A stretch of DNA of 64,000 bases from Psychrobacter arenosus (GTDB taxonomy: Bacteria; Pseudomonadota; Gammaproteobacteria; Pseudomonadales; Moraxellaceae), in contig NZ_LR884459.1 of NCBI RefSeq assembly GCF_904848165.1, positions 868,001-932,000 on the forward strand, written 5' to 3'. The notes below the pieces were generated by a model. That model was not told the origin of the DNA and did no database searches. It saw only the letters and a program-made list of their open reading frames with translations. How positions within the stretch are numbered: position 1 is the stretch's first letter; each line of letters begins with the position of its first letter. Positions 37,448-46,492 of the stretch are shown here, piece by piece. The position numbers and the translations under genes were made by a program.

Positions 37448-39094
37448 TTAGCCTGCAAAAGTAGCAAATAAATCATATTCGCTAGCTTCATCGATAGTGA
37501 CTGTTAAGAACTGACCGGGTTGTACACGAGCGTCAATTTCATCGACATAAACGTGACCATCGATTTCAGGAGCATCGGCGTAGCTGCGACAGATGGCAAT
37601 GCCTTCTTCCTGATCAATCTCATCAACCAAGACTTGCATAGTCGTGCCGACTCTATTCTGCAATTTTTGTGCTGAAATCTCTTGTTGTAGCGCCATAAAG
37701 CGCTCATAGCGTTGTTGCTTCACAGTTTCAGGGACTGGATTAGGCAAGTCATTGGCTACCGCACCTTCTACTTCAGAATAAGTAAAGCAGCCTACGCGAT
37801 CCAATTGCGCTTCTTTGAGCCATGTTAATAAATACTCAAAGTCTTCTTCTGTCTCGCCTGGAAAGCCCACCACGAAGGTTGAGCGAATCACAATCTCTGG
37901 GCAAGTTTCGCGCCATTTATGGATACGCGCTAAGGTATTCTCGCTATGAGCTGGGCGTTTCATGGCCTTTAAGACGCTAGGACTGGCGTGCTGTAAAGGA
38001 ATATCCAAATACGGCAATAGCTTATTTTGTCCCATTAATTCAACGACTTTATCCACGTGCGGATACGGATACACATAATGCAAGCGCACCCAAATACCGA
38101 GCTGGTTTAAGGCTTGGCACATATCATAAAATTTTGACTTAATAGGCATGCCATTCCAAAAGCTGGTTTTGTACTTAAGGTCTAGACCATACGCTGAGGT
38201 ATCTTGCGAGATGACTAGTAATTCTTTCACGCCTGCTCGTTTGAGCGCCATCGCTTCATTCATGACCTCATCGATAGGACGCGAGACCAAATCACCGCGC
38301 AAACTTGGGATGATGCAGAACGTACAACGGTGGTTACAACCTTCAGAGATTTTTAAATAAGCGTAATGGCCTGGGGTCAGTTTGATACCTGCTTCATTAA
38401 TCAGGTCAATTTTCGGGTCATAAATAAGCTTGTCTTTTGCCGGCATAGGCATATGGTGCGAGACAGCTCTGATGACTTCATCATAAGCATGAGCGCCTGT
38501 GACAGAAAGGACAGCGGGATGCATATTGCGAATCTTGTCCGCGTCTTTGCCCAAACAACCGGTTACGATTACTTTGCCGTTTTTATCTAGGGCTTCTCCG
38601 ATAGCATCTAGCGACTCTTGCACCGCCGACTCAATAAAGCCGCAAGTATTCACCACGACTAAATCGGCACCATCATAGTCACCGGCGACCCGATAGCCTT
38701 CTTTAGTCAAAGCGGTAATAATGCGCTCACTATCGACCAAGGCTTTAGGGCAGCCTAAAGAAACAAAACCTACTTTTGGCGCTAGCGTCTTAGTATCGTC
38801 TAAGGCACCTTCTTGCGCGCTAGCCGCACTTTGACTAATGCTGCGGTTTTGGTTGTGGTTGGCTTTATGGTGATAAGGTGTGGCTTGAGCGGCATTGTCA
38901 TTCCCAGTATTGCTGAGACCGCTATAAATATTGTGTTGACTGGCCTTTGGGGTGGTACTGGCCGCTTGACCAGGACGATCAGCAGGATTAAACAAGGAGA
39001 CGGCGGATTCTACGGTATGAGCAGCAGCAGTGGGAGCACTGTCCTTTGTAGGCAGTGAAGTGGGGTTTTGCGGCTGGGTAGAAGAAGAGGGCAT
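37448..39094 (-). CDS. rimO: Ribosomal protein S12 methylthiotransferase RimO with N-terminal extension
   Basis: A 548-residue radical-SAM enzyme that methylthiolates the S12 aspartate. It has the MTTase cluster cysteines (C115, C151, C180), the radical-SAM motif CNHRCTFC (253-260) and a C-terminal TRAM domain. RimO is usually about 440 residues; here about 105 Ser/Ala/Asn/His-rich residues of low complexity precede the enzyme core. AAAGG stands 6 bases before the ATG and no in-frame ATG occurs before the core, so the extension is probably translated. Confidence 0.95.
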   Translation of the reverse strand: MPSSSTQPQNPTSLPTKDSAPTAAAHTVESAVSLFNPADRPGQAASTTPKASQHNIYSGLSNTGNDNAAQATPYHHKANHNQNRSISQSAASAQEGALDDTKTLAPKVGFVSLGCPKALVDSERIITALTKEGYRVAGDYDGADLVVVNTCGFIESAVQESLDAIGEALDKNGKVIVTGCLGKDADKIRNMHPAVLSVTGAHAYDEVIRAVSHHMPMPAKDKLIYDPKIDLINEAGIKLTPGHYAYLKISEGCNHRCTFCIIPSLRGDLVSRPIDEVMNEAMALKRAGVKELLVISQDTSAYGLDLKYKTSFWNGMPIKSKFYDMCQALNQLGIWVRLHYVYPYPHVDKVVELMGQNKLLPYLDIPLQHASPSVLKAMKRPAHSENTLARIHKWRETCPEIVIRSTFVVGFPGETEEDFEYLLTWLKEAQLDRVGCFTYSEVEGAVANDLPNPVPETVKQQRYERFMALQQEISAQKLQNRVGTTMQVLVDEIDQEEGIAICRSYADAPEIDGHVYVDEIDARVQPGQFLTVTIDEASEYDLFATFAG

Positions 39095-39649
39095 GGCGGA
39101 CCTTTTACGATAAGTTGGCTATAAATTGGCTGAGCGCATTGTACGTTTTTTTTGTCCAAATCACCAGTAATCCCCATGTAGTTGCACCCTACTCTAAGGT
39201 TACCAGTATAAATAGCTTTGCTGCCAAGTTAATGAAATTACGATGAATAAAAGTTATGGCAAGTTGAAATGCTTAGTTCGTTAGCTGCGAAGTGCTTTTA
39301 CGGGGCTAGCGGGGTATGAAAATATTTCATAGTTATCCCAATGGCACTAATAAAGACCCTAATCCTACCGTTTATCTAAAAAACTAAACTCATTAATAAT
39401 AACAACTCTATAGTACCTGCACCAGAATGTTATATATTAAGCACTATAATAGTGCATCTTTGCTCAATATTGGTGTTTAAGCCATTGATAACGGCTTTTG
39501 TACGGGATTAATACGACTAGCTAGCCGCTAAGGCTCCATTATCTGCTAGCGAAACTGGTACTGAACTTGCACCACCTAAGACCATTACCCTACATACAAC
39601 TAGCTTATTAAGCGCATTAAGCGTTTTTTTATTAGGAGTTTTTTCTCTT
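39095..39649. other. 555-bp divergent region upstream of ntrB and rimO
   Basis: No gene seen. It is AT-rich, with the NtrC-like palindrome and embedded -10 at 39441-39455 as its main structure. Divergent promoters for rimO and ntrBC are expected here. Confidence 0.4.
39441..39455. promoter_or_regulatory. Candidate NtrC-binding palindrome overlapping a TATAAT -10 element
   Basis: GCACTATAATAGTGC is a perfect palindrome with GCAC-N7-GTGC geometry, as in enterobacterial NtrC sites at glnA. A TATAAT (39445-39450) sits in its centre. It lies 195 bases before the ntrB start, suggesting autorepression as known for the enteric glnL promoter. A partial site (GCACCAGAATG, 39419-39429) lies two helical turns upstream. 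Confidence 0.5.
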
Positions 39650-41017
39650 ATGGTGTCTCGTTCACCAAAGCCATTAACCCATAACAAGCCTGCCAATCAC
39701 TATGTTTCTGCCAGCGATGAGGTCAATTTGGCCTTAATCGATAAGCACTTATTCACGGCTATTTTATGGACAGACGCTCATGGTCATATTGCTTGGGCCA
39801 ATACCCAAGCTGAGCAGTTATTTTCCGCCAGTCAGGCTCGCCTGCGCGGTCGCAGTGTGTTTGAGCTACTGCGTCCTTATAGTAAAAATCCAGTATCTCA
39901 TAATGCCTCTCCTAATAATGCATCCCCTAATAATGCGCTTTCTAATAATGCACTGAGGCATAATGCGGCGACCTCCTCTACTGCAGCTCATCAAGACCAG
40001 ACTCCTAATCATAACCGTCAGTCTCCCATAGCTACGAAAAACTTGCCCCCTTCGCAGCATAAACCACAAACGACAGACCCGTTACCTACTCAGTTTCGTC
40101 ACGCGCTCGTTTATCAGCAGCCTTTTATGGATCATGACCAGCATATTTTTGGTCTCTCGCACAGTGTATTGGTCGATTATAGCGTGACCCCAGTAGACCA
40201 TGATGGCGAAGATTACTTTTTGATTGAGCTGTGGGAAAAGAACCGCCAAAGTCGTATTAGCCAAGAGCAGCGCCAACAAGAGCAACACGCTATCGCTCGG
40301 CAGATGCTACGCGCCGTCGCTCACGAAGTAAAAAATCCGCTAGCCGGTATTCGCGGGGCTGCCCAACTGCTAAGCAAACAATTGGACAAACTGGCTATTA
40401 TTGACCGCAGTATTGATAGCAAAATTAGTACCTATGCCGGCATTATCATTTCTGAGACGGACCGTCTAACCCATCTTATCGGGCAAATGCTGGGCTCTAA
40501 CCGCTTGGCGAATTGGCAAAGTGTCAATATTCATGAGCCTTTAGAGCACGTCATCACCCTAACCCACAGTCAGCACCCCGATATTATTATCGAGCGCGAT
40601 TATGACTTATCGTTACCGGAGTTGACCGCGGATAAAGACCAGCTGATTCAAGTGTTTTTAAACCTAATCAACAATGCCTGTGAGGCCATGCTAGAACAAG
40701 AACAGACGCCCGATTATGTGCCTAAAATCACCCTGCAAACCCGGGTAGCCTTTCAACATACTATCGGCAGTGTGCAGCATAAGCAGGTCTTAAAAATTGA
40801 TATCCATGATAACGGCGGCGGCATCGACCCCACTATGGTGGGACAAATATTTCTCCCTTTAGTGACCGGGCGTGCCAATGGCACAGGGTTAGGGTTGGCG
40901 CTAGTGCAGGATATGATCAGCCGCCATCAAGGCTCTATAGATGTAGTTTCAAGTGCTGGTAATACCACTTTTACGGTATATTTGCCGTTTATTCAGCAGC
41001 GGGCAGTCAGCAGTTGA
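39650..41017 (+). CDS. ntrB: Nitrogen regulation sensor histidine kinase NtrB
   Basis: A 455-residue cytosolic kinase with a PAS domain (about 30-200, interrupted by a low-complexity insertion), a HisKA domain with phosphoacceptor His225 in AVAHEVKNPLAG, and HATPase motifs NLINNACEAM, DNGGGID and GTGLGLAL. It phosphorylates NtrC under nitrogen limitation, controlled by PII. The insertion (about 82-145) holds five near-repeats of a 5-residue unit with Asn-Ala. NtrB proteins are usually near 350 residues; this insertion accounts for much of the excess. The order ntrB-ntrC is standard, though glnA is not adjacent. Confidence 0.93.
   Translation: MVSRSPKPLTHNKPANHYVSASDEVNLALIDKHLFTAILWTDAHGHIAWANTQAEQLFSASQARLRGRSVFELLRPYSKNPVSHNASPNNASPNNALSNNALRHNAATSSTAAHQDQTPNHNRQSPIATKNLPPSQHKPQTTDPLPTQFRHALVYQQPFMDHDQHIFGLSHSVLVDYSVTPVDHDGEDYFLIELWEKNRQSRISQEQRQQEQHAIARQMLRAVAHEVKNPLAGIRGAAQLLSKQLDKLAIIDRSIDSKISTYAGIIISETDRLTHLIGQMLGSNRLANWQSVNIHEPLEHVITLTHSQHPDIIIERDYDLSLPELTADKDQLIQVFLNLINNACEAMLEQEQTPDYVPKITLQTRVAFQHTIGSVQHKQVLKIDIHDNGGGIDPTMVGQIFLPLVTGRANGTGLGLALVQDMISRHQGSIDVVSSAGNTTFTVYLPFIQQRAVSS
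39896..39969. repeat. 15-bp imperfect in-frame tandem repeat in ntrB
   Basis: About five units of the form nnnnnnTAATAATGC or CATAATGC in register, encoding S/L-x-N-N-A. Length changes keep the reading frame, so this is an expandable linker inside the PAS region. Confidence 0.75.
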
Positions 41018-41168
41018 CCGTGCAGTGCTTTCAGCTATGCCTTTATTAACAATATGCCCTCTCATAAAAGTGAGCCATTAATACAAGCAGCTAAGTTAAA
41101 AGTAGCCAATTATCATTTATTTTTTAAATTTATAGACCCGTCAGCTCGCCTGATACTAAGGAGCGTTT

Positions 41169-43178
41169 ATGTCCCGCCCAGAGTTTAATCAAGCTGTAGA
41201 CCCAGCCCCAGACGTTAGTGCAGACCAAAGTACGCTATGGCTGATTGACGACGACCCGGCATTGCGCCTTATCCTAGCCGATACTTTTAGTGATGCACAG
41301 ATGACTGTCATCTCTTTTACCCAAGCCAAAGCAGCATGGACGCGACTTAATGATGTCTTGCATAGTGGCGACCGCTCAGAGTTGCCCGATGTTATCTTGA
41401 CGGATATCCGTATGCCGTTGATGGATGGCTTATCGTTTAGCGATTGGGTGCATAACAACTTCCCTGAGCTGCCTATCATTATCATGACCGCCCATTCAGA
41501 TTTGCAGTCTGCAGTAGACAGTTATCAAACGGGAGCTTTTGATTACCTTCCTAAGCCTTTTGACTTAGATGATGCAGTAGCAGTGGTGAAAAAAGCTATT
41601 AAACCTAGGACAGGTTTTAACGGCGCTACTACTAATACAGCTACGGTTACTACAGACGTTGCTCCTACCAGTATGACCGCGAAAGGGAATGCGCAAGATC
41701 AGTGTCATCAAGTGACCGCAACTTCTGCGAATGATAATGCCATGACTGCTAGCCAAACGGTAGTTTCCCCCAACGCCATCGGCTCTGCCAATCGCAGCAT
41801 AAATTCCTCTGCATCACTCTCGAACAGTACTTTAAGCAATACATCAAACACCCTTAATACAGCGGCAGACAAACCGCGGTCTAAAGCGCCTACTAAAACG
41901 ACCAGTAGTCACAGCAACTCTATTAGCCGAACGTCCAGTCAAGCCACGCCTATGACGAATGGCGCCACTAGCGAGAACCCCAATGGCATCATTGGACAAT
42001 CCGTGGCTATGCAAACGGTCTTTCGCGCTATCGGTCGCTTATCGCACTCGCCTATTACCGTATTGATTACCGGCGAGTCAGGTACGGGTAAAGAATTGGT
42101 AGCCAATGCCTTACACCAACACTCACCGCGCCGTAATAACCCTTTTATCGCGCTAAATATGGCAGCTATTCCGCATGATTTGATTGAGTCTGAGTTGTTT
42201 GGCCATGAAAAAGGCGCGTTTACGGGTGCTGCAGCTATGCGTCAAGGGCGTTTTGAGCAGGCGAATGGCGGTACGCTATTTCTAGATGAAATCGGTGACA
42301 TGCCTTTTAGCACGCAGACTCGGTTATTGCGTGTCTTAGCCAATGGAGAGTTTTATCGCGTTGGTGGGCAAAAACCCATCAAGGTTGATGTGCGTATTAT
42401 TGCAGCGACCCACCAAAATTTAGAGCATCTAGTAAAGTTGGGCAAATTTCGCGAAGATTTATTCTATCGTCTTAATGTGATTCGCCTACCCTTGCCGCCT
42501 TTACGACAACGCCGCGAAGATATCCCCGCCTTAGTACAGCACTTTATGCAGAGCGCCGCCCAAGAGATGGATACTGAGCAGAAATATATTGCTCCTGAAG
42601 CCCTAGCTATCATGCAGGCGTTCGACTGGTCAGGGAATGTCCGGCAAATTGAGAACGTTTGCCGTTGGTTAACCGTGATGGCGACCGGCGATACTGTACT
42701 GGCAGAAGATTTGCCCCCTGAGCTGCTAGAATTTGTGCAGTCCAGTACTCAGCAGGACGGGGTTGCCAATAGTCATGCAGGAGCCTTAGCTCATGTAAAC
42801 AGCCCCTCTATTTCTAATGCCGCGGATACGACTGCCCTGTCTGCTCCTGTCCTACATACCGAATCCCTTGCTACTGGCTTAACCCAGCCGCCCACTACGA
42901 TTTCGGCAAATAGCCTTGCAACAAACAGTCTGAATCACGTCATGACGCCAGATGCTACTGGCATACCTCAATGGCAGCAAGCCCTTGAGCAGTGGGCGCA
43001 CCAAGCTTTAGCTAATGGCGAAACTGAGATTTTGCAGTCCGCCGCTCCTGAGTTTGAGCGGGTATTGTTAACCGTGGCATTGGCACATACCAAAGGCCGT
43101 AAAGGCGATGCGGCGACGCTATTGGGTTGGGGACGCAATACTTTGACGCGTAAATTGAAGCAGTTAAACATAGACTAG
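41169..43178 (+). CDS. ntrC: Nitrogen regulation response regulator NtrC, extended linkers
   Basis: A 669-residue sigma-54 enhancer-binding protein. The receiver (about 21-140) has the acidic pair DDD (27-29), phosphoacceptor Asp79 and Lys129. The AAA+ domain has GESGTGKE (302-309), the sigma-54 contact loop GAFTGA (349-354) and LFLDEIGDMP. A Fis-type helix-turn-helix ends the protein (GDAATLLGWGRNTLTRKLKQL). Canonical NtrC is about 470 residues; the extra length is two Ser/Thr/Asn/Ala-rich linkers (about 148-270 and 530-595). All catalytic elements are intact, so it should be functional. It activates nitrogen assimilation genes. Confidence 0.94.
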   Translation: MSRPEFNQAVDPAPDVSADQSTLWLIDDDPALRLILADTFSDAQMTVISFTQAKAAWTRLNDVLHSGDRSELPDVILTDIRMPLMDGLSFSDWVHNNFPELPIIIMTAHSDLQSAVDSYQTGAFDYLPKPFDLDDAVAVVKKAIKPRTGFNGATTNTATVTTDVAPTSMTAKGNAQDQCHQVTATSANDNAMTASQTVVSPNAIGSANRSINSSASLSNSTLSNTSNTLNTAADKPRSKAPTKTTSSHSNSISRTSSQATPMTNGATSENPNGIIGQSVAMQTVFRAIGRLSHSPITVLITGESGTGKELVANALHQHSPRRNNPFIALNMAAIPHDLIESELFGHEKGAFTGAAAMRQGRFEQANGGTLFLDEIGDMPFSTQTRLLRVLANGEFYRVGGQKPIKVDVRIIAATHQNLEHLVKLGKFREDLFYRLNVIRLPLPPLRQRREDIPALVQHFMQSAAQEMDTEQKYIAPEALAIMQAFDWSGNVRQIENVCRWLTVMATGDTVLAEDLPPELLEFVQSSTQQDGVANSHAGALAHVNSPSISNAADTTALSAPVLHTESLATGLTQPPTTISANSLATNSLNHVMTPDATGIPQWQQALEQWAHQALANGETEILQSAAPEFERVLLTVALAHTKGRKGDAATLLGWGRNTLTRKLKQLNID

Positions 43179-43324
43179 CGGCTAAATATTTGTAGGCTGG
43201 CGTGAAAGTAACTTATTTATGCTACGATTGACCATAGCGGTGCTAAGCGCAGCGCAATAAGACCTTTGAGTTAAAGATTTAAGGCTCTCCACCTTAAAGG
43301 ACAGCCAAAATTGGGAGGGACCCT

Positions 43325-43540
43325 ATGATAGATTTAGACACTCAAGATATTGCGCTCCTGATCGCGGCCGTGCAACATTATAAGCACCATTCGCAGCGCC
43401 AACGCCAACAGCGCGCCCAAGAAGGTTGGGATACCACCGAGCAATGGGCACGGATAAGGAGTTTAGACAGTATCGAAGAAAGCCTATTTGAGTGGTTAGA
43501 GCATAGTAGTGACCCTGCTAGCGCCAAGAAATTACTTTAA
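43325..43540 (+). CDS. Small hypothetical protein, 71 residues
   Basis: A short, soluble, charged protein with Gln/Arg/His-rich helices (YKHHSQRQRQQRAQEGWD) and a C-terminal acidic helix. GGAGGGACCCT precedes the ATG, a strong ribosome site that makes translation likely. It lies between ntrC and the tRNA-Leu gene on the same strand. No family is recognised. Confidence 0.6.
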   Translation: MIDLDTQDIALLIAAVQHYKHHSQRQRQQRAQEGWDTTEQWARIRSLDSIEESLFEWLEHSSDPASAKKLL

Positions 43541-43574
43541 TTTAAAAAAATTAGAAAAAACTTTAAAAAAAGAC

Positions 43575-43602
43575 TTGCCAAGAGTTTTAAACTCTATATA
43601 AT
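43575..43602 (+). promoter_or_regulatory. Sigma-70-like promoter of tRNA-Leu
   Basis: TTGCCA (43575-43580) and TATAAT (43597-43602) with a 16-base spacer, about 46 bases before the tRNA. Confidence 0.75.
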
Positions 43603-43648
43603 AGCCAACCACTGAGACGCACTAACTCAGTTAGAGAAATCAAGAATC

Positions 43649-43733
43649 GGGGCTGTGGCGGAATTGGTAGACGCACCAGATTTAGGTTCTGGCGCCGCAA
43701 GGTGTGAGAGTTCGAGTCTCTCCAGCCCCACCA
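43649..43733 (+). tRNA. leuW: tRNA-Leu (anticodon UAG)
   Basis: An 85-base class II tRNA. The acceptor stem GGGGCTG pairs with CAGCCCC, followed by discriminator A and encoded CCA. The anticodon stem CCAGA/TCTGG encloses loop TTTAGGT, giving anticodon UAG, read here as Leu. The variable arm and T-loop TTCGAGTC are conventional. It closely resembles enterobacterial leuW, hence the symbol. Confidence 0.95.
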
Positions 43734-43794
43734 TCTTGAGTTAATCTTCTTTAACTTAGCTTACCAAATAAGTAGCTCTCAACTAAATTCAAAG

Positions 43795-43818
43795 AACCCG
43801 CTGATTAGCGGGTTTTTT
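43795..43818 (+). terminator. Terminator after tRNA-Leu
   Basis: Perfect 8-bp stem AACCCGCT/AGCGGGTT with loop GATT and a T-tract, about 60 bases past the tRNA. Confidence 0.9.
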
Positions 43819-43913
43819 ATTGCCTAAAATTTAGACTAGACTATAAATCGTTATAAGATTTTTAGCTTGTTAAAGTAGCATGGCCTTCTATGCACCCTAT
43901 ACCTGCTTGCCTA

Positions 43914-45137
43914 TTAACTTAAACGCTTCAACAATCTGTTATAGCACTCTTCGACCTTCCTAACATCTTGCTCATAAATCTTCGTATTCAGCTTATGGTT
44001 TTTATCATTTCTTTTCATTCTTAACTCGTGTAAATCGTCGCGTAAAGCGCGGTCTATTTTACCAATATCATTATAATGATTGATTAAGGTGACTGGCGTC
44101 CTAGCATTAGAAGGATAAGCATGTTTGATCAAGAGAATCTCAGTCTCTAACCATTTGTTTAAAAAGTCTTCATTGATACGCAGCTTTCTATTTTCTAAAG
44201 ACAAACTCGCTATCGTTTGCTCGTTTTTCTGATTGGTTGCTTTATGAAAATCGATCTCGTTTTGTACGGCCTGTAAGCGGTTTTGGATCGTTTCTTTTTC
44301 ATCTTTTAAGGCGGTCGTACTCGCTATCAAGGCGTTTTGTTCTTTTAATATCTCCTGAATTTTTTCTTCTAGTTTACTCTTCTCGGCTGTCTGTACAGTT
44401 AACGAGCGTTGGGTTTGTTGCAACTTTGCTGCATTGGCTGTTTTCTCTTGATCATTATTTAGTAAGGCTCTACGAGTATGCTCCAGCTCTTCTTTTAGCT
44501 CCTTAGCAATTGCCGCAGTATCCTCGGTATGCTTTGCTGAATTTTGCTGAGCTATCTTTTCATTTAACGCTCGCTCTTTAGCAGTAAGCCGCGCTTTTTC
44601 TATCTCTAAGTCTTGGCGGGATTGGCCGATTTCTTTAAGGCTAGCCTCCATCACTGCCGTATTGGCTACCAAAGATAATAACTCTGCCTCGGTGCTTTTT
44701 TTCTCACTGCCTATGGTGACTAGATTGGTTTCCAATAGCGTATTTTGGCTCGATAACTGGCTATTTTGATAGTTCAGCTCCCATATAGTTTGTATGGACT
44801 GATCCATAATAGCTTGCAGCTCAGAGCTTTTTTTCTTAAGAATATGAGTCGAATGCAAAACAATATTAATCATAGCGCCCATACTTAAAGCCGCCAATGC
44901 CACCACCACTAACAACATATTAAAATCAAAATCGACAATATAAAGGCTGCTAAATAAAATCACCGTCAATACGCAAACGATGGGTACGATATTTTTATCG
45001 ACTAAATAGCGATTGTAATCAAAGTAACCACATATCAGACCCACAAGCGTGCATATCAGCAGCGGTAACAGCTCAAACTTATCATGAGAGATAAAGGCAA
45101 ATATCATATAAATGAGTAGCAATAGGGAAAAAGGCAT
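43914..45137 (-). CDS. Membrane protein with long cytosolic coiled coil, unknown function
   Basis: A 407-residue protein. The first 100 residues form three or four membrane helices, followed by a long coiled coil (about 115-330, Gln/Glu/Lys/Leu heptads) and a C-terminal soluble domain (about 330-407) with conserved-looking LNKWLETEILL and RDDLHELRMKRNDKNHK. No family is recognised with confidence; the C-terminal helices are vaguely HEPN-like, which is speculation. It is probably anchored in the inner membrane with the coil in the cytosol. It follows the OB-fold gene on the minus strand, separated by a 15-base tandem repeat. Confidence 0.65.
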   Translation of the reverse strand: MPFSLLLLIYMIFAFISHDKFELLPLLICTLVGLICGYFDYNRYLVDKNIVPIVCVLTVILFSSLYIVDFDFNMLLVVVALAALSMGAMINIVLHSTHILKKKSSELQAIMDQSIQTIWELNYQNSQLSSQNTLLETNLVTIGSEKKSTEAELLSLVANTAVMEASLKEIGQSRQDLEIEKARLTAKERALNEKIAQQNSAKHTEDTAAIAKELKEELEHTRRALLNNDQEKTANAAKLQQTQRSLTVQTAEKSKLEEKIQEILKEQNALIASTTALKDEKETIQNRLQAVQNEIDFHKATNQKNEQTIASLSLENRKLRINEDFLNKWLETEILLIKHAYPSNARTPVTLINHYNDIGKIDRALRDDLHELRMKRNDKNHKLNTKIYEQDVRKVEECYNRLLKRLS

Positions 45138-45165
45138 GGTTATCTCAGCACTCTTTGAATTACAG

Positions 45166-45225
45166 ATTTGTTAGTTATAAATCTGTTAGTTATAGGTCTT
45201 TTAGTTATAAATCTGTTAGTTATAG
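45166..45225. repeat. 15-bp tandem repeat (4 copies) at the 3' end of the OB-fold gene
   Basis: Four units of the pattern ATCTGTTAGTTATAR, period exactly 15. On the minus strand each unit reads Tyr-Asn-stop in the gene's frame, so the gene's last two codons and stop are reiterated downstream. Confidence 0.85.
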
Positions 45226-45971
45226 ACCTGGGCAACGATAATTTGCAGCTTGCCTTTATAGACACTGACCTTACCTGCCAGAGTCACTTTTTTTGCCGTG
45301 TCGTTATATTGATTTAATAAAGCGAGACGACCAGCCAACTCATTGGTTTCAGAATTAAATAAAACCCCATCTATACTATTTCCTGCCTCAGTCACTTTAA
45401 AGAAGCTATGGCCTTTTTTACTGGTTGTTAGCTCAGAAATAACGCCACTTAATACGATATCGCGCCCTTCCATATCCGGGGTGACGTCCGCTACGGTGGC
45501 CGTACCTATATTGGTATCCACCGCATTACCTTTGGCAACGATTTGATAATCAGTGACTTTATTAACGAAATAATAGGCCTGATTGCTGCTTTTCTGTAGC
45601 TGGTCAGAAAAACTAATGATATCGCCCAGTTTGATATCGACTAAGTCAGGATCCAAGCTGGTTAGCAACGTGTACTCGCGCTGATCAGCAAGACCTTTAA
45701 CCTTAATAAAGGTTTTGTTTTCCGCATTGGTATTCACACTCACCACTTTTCCCGTAACGTCTGTATTTTGGCGGTCTGCTTGCTGCTCAGGCTCTGCAAC
45801 AGTTTCAGTCTCCATTAAAGCTAATGTATTAGGAGTGGGGGCAAGTTCAGACGTTGACTCTATTTTATTCGTCGTAGACTTGGTGTAGATGGTATAGCCT
45901 ACCGCTCCCAACAATAGCAAGACGACGGTGATAAAAGCGAAAGTATGGTTATTACTATTATTAGTACTCAT
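45216..45971 (-). CDS. Membrane-anchored protein with two OB-fold-like segments, unknown function
   Basis: A 251-residue protein with an N-terminal signal anchor (about 10-28), a Glu/Thr-rich linker, and two similar beta-rich halves, VTGKVVSVNTNAENKTFIKVKGL and LSGVISELTTSKKGHSFFKVTEAG, the second continuing to VTLAGKVSVYKGKLQIIVAQVYN. This repeats the OB-fold nucleic-acid-binding pattern (tRNA_anti-like), so a periplasmic or membrane-associated OB protein is plausible. The function is not known. It lies upstream of the coiled-coil gene on the same strand. Confidence 0.65.
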   Translation of the reverse strand: MSTNNSNNHTFAFITVVLLLLGAVGYTIYTKSTTNKIESTSELAPTPNTLALMETETVAEPEQQADRQNTDVTGKVVSVNTNAENKTFIKVKGLADQREYTLLTSLDPDLVDIKLGDIISFSDQLQKSSNQAYYFVNKVTDYQIVAKGNAVDTNIGTATVADVTPDMEGRDIVLSGVISELTTSKKGHSFFKVTEAGNSIDGVLFNSETNELAGRLALLNQYNDTAKKVTLAGKVSVYKGKLQIIVAQVYN

Positions 45972-46184
45972 TACATCCCTAAAATACTCAATGGCTTATG
46001 TGATTTGATCAGATTTTGGTAAATACTAGTCGTGCTGAAATTATTAATTATACTTTGAAAATTAAATAGTTATCCTTAAATAAATTGATCAGTGATAATA
46101 TCACTAAAATCGTTAAGCTAAAAACATAAACTACCTACGCCATTAATCGTGGCATAACCTTGATAGCCACTTAATTGATCCAAT

Positions 46185-46215
46185 AAAAAAGCCACCTACA
46201 TTGGTGGCTTTTTAT
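46185..46215. terminator. Bidirectional-type terminator downstream of the small secreted protein gene
   Basis: Stem GCCACC/GGTGGC with flanking A6 and T5 tracts, loop TACATT. It sits about 50 bases past the stop of the minus-strand small gene at 46266. Confidence 0.88.
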
Positions 46216-46265
46216 TCTGCAAAATATTATTTATATAGGTTTTAGCAATTAGCCGCCTACCTTAA

Positions 46266-46439
46266 TTAGCTACAAGTCTTTTTAGACTGGCTAATTTTGC
46301 CATTTTTACAAACAAACTTACCATTCTCGCAATGCGAGACCCCGCCCATTTTACCCGAGCAAGGGGTATTTTGGGCATTAGCTTGGGCAACCGGTGCCAT
46401 CATCAAAATTGCTATGCAAAACGCTGACCAGTATTTCAT
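46266..46439 (-). CDS. Small secreted Cys-rich protein, 57 residues (YdcA-like)
   Basis: A 57-residue protein with a signal peptide (about 1-22, ending AQANA) and a mature part with Cys27, Cys37, Cys44 and Cys56. Its patterns are CSGKMGGVSHC, KFVCKNG and SKKTC. These recall the small secreted YdcA-like proteins of gammaproteobacteria, from memory rather than a search. GAGGAG stands about 6 bases before the ATG, and a strong terminator follows. The function is unknown; the four cysteines may form two disulfides in the periplasm. Confidence 0.75.
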   Translation of the reverse strand: MKYWSAFCIAILMMAPVAQANAQNTPCSGKMGGVSHCENGKFVCKNGKISQSKKTCS

Positions 46440-46492
46440 TTTATCTCCTCACTAAGAGCTATAAGCTCAAAAAATAATAGTATAACCCTTTC

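Noticed and set aside
39896..39969. CRISPR-like array in ntrB
   Set aside because: Repeats are 15 bases, adjacent without spacers, and lie in frame inside a coding region.
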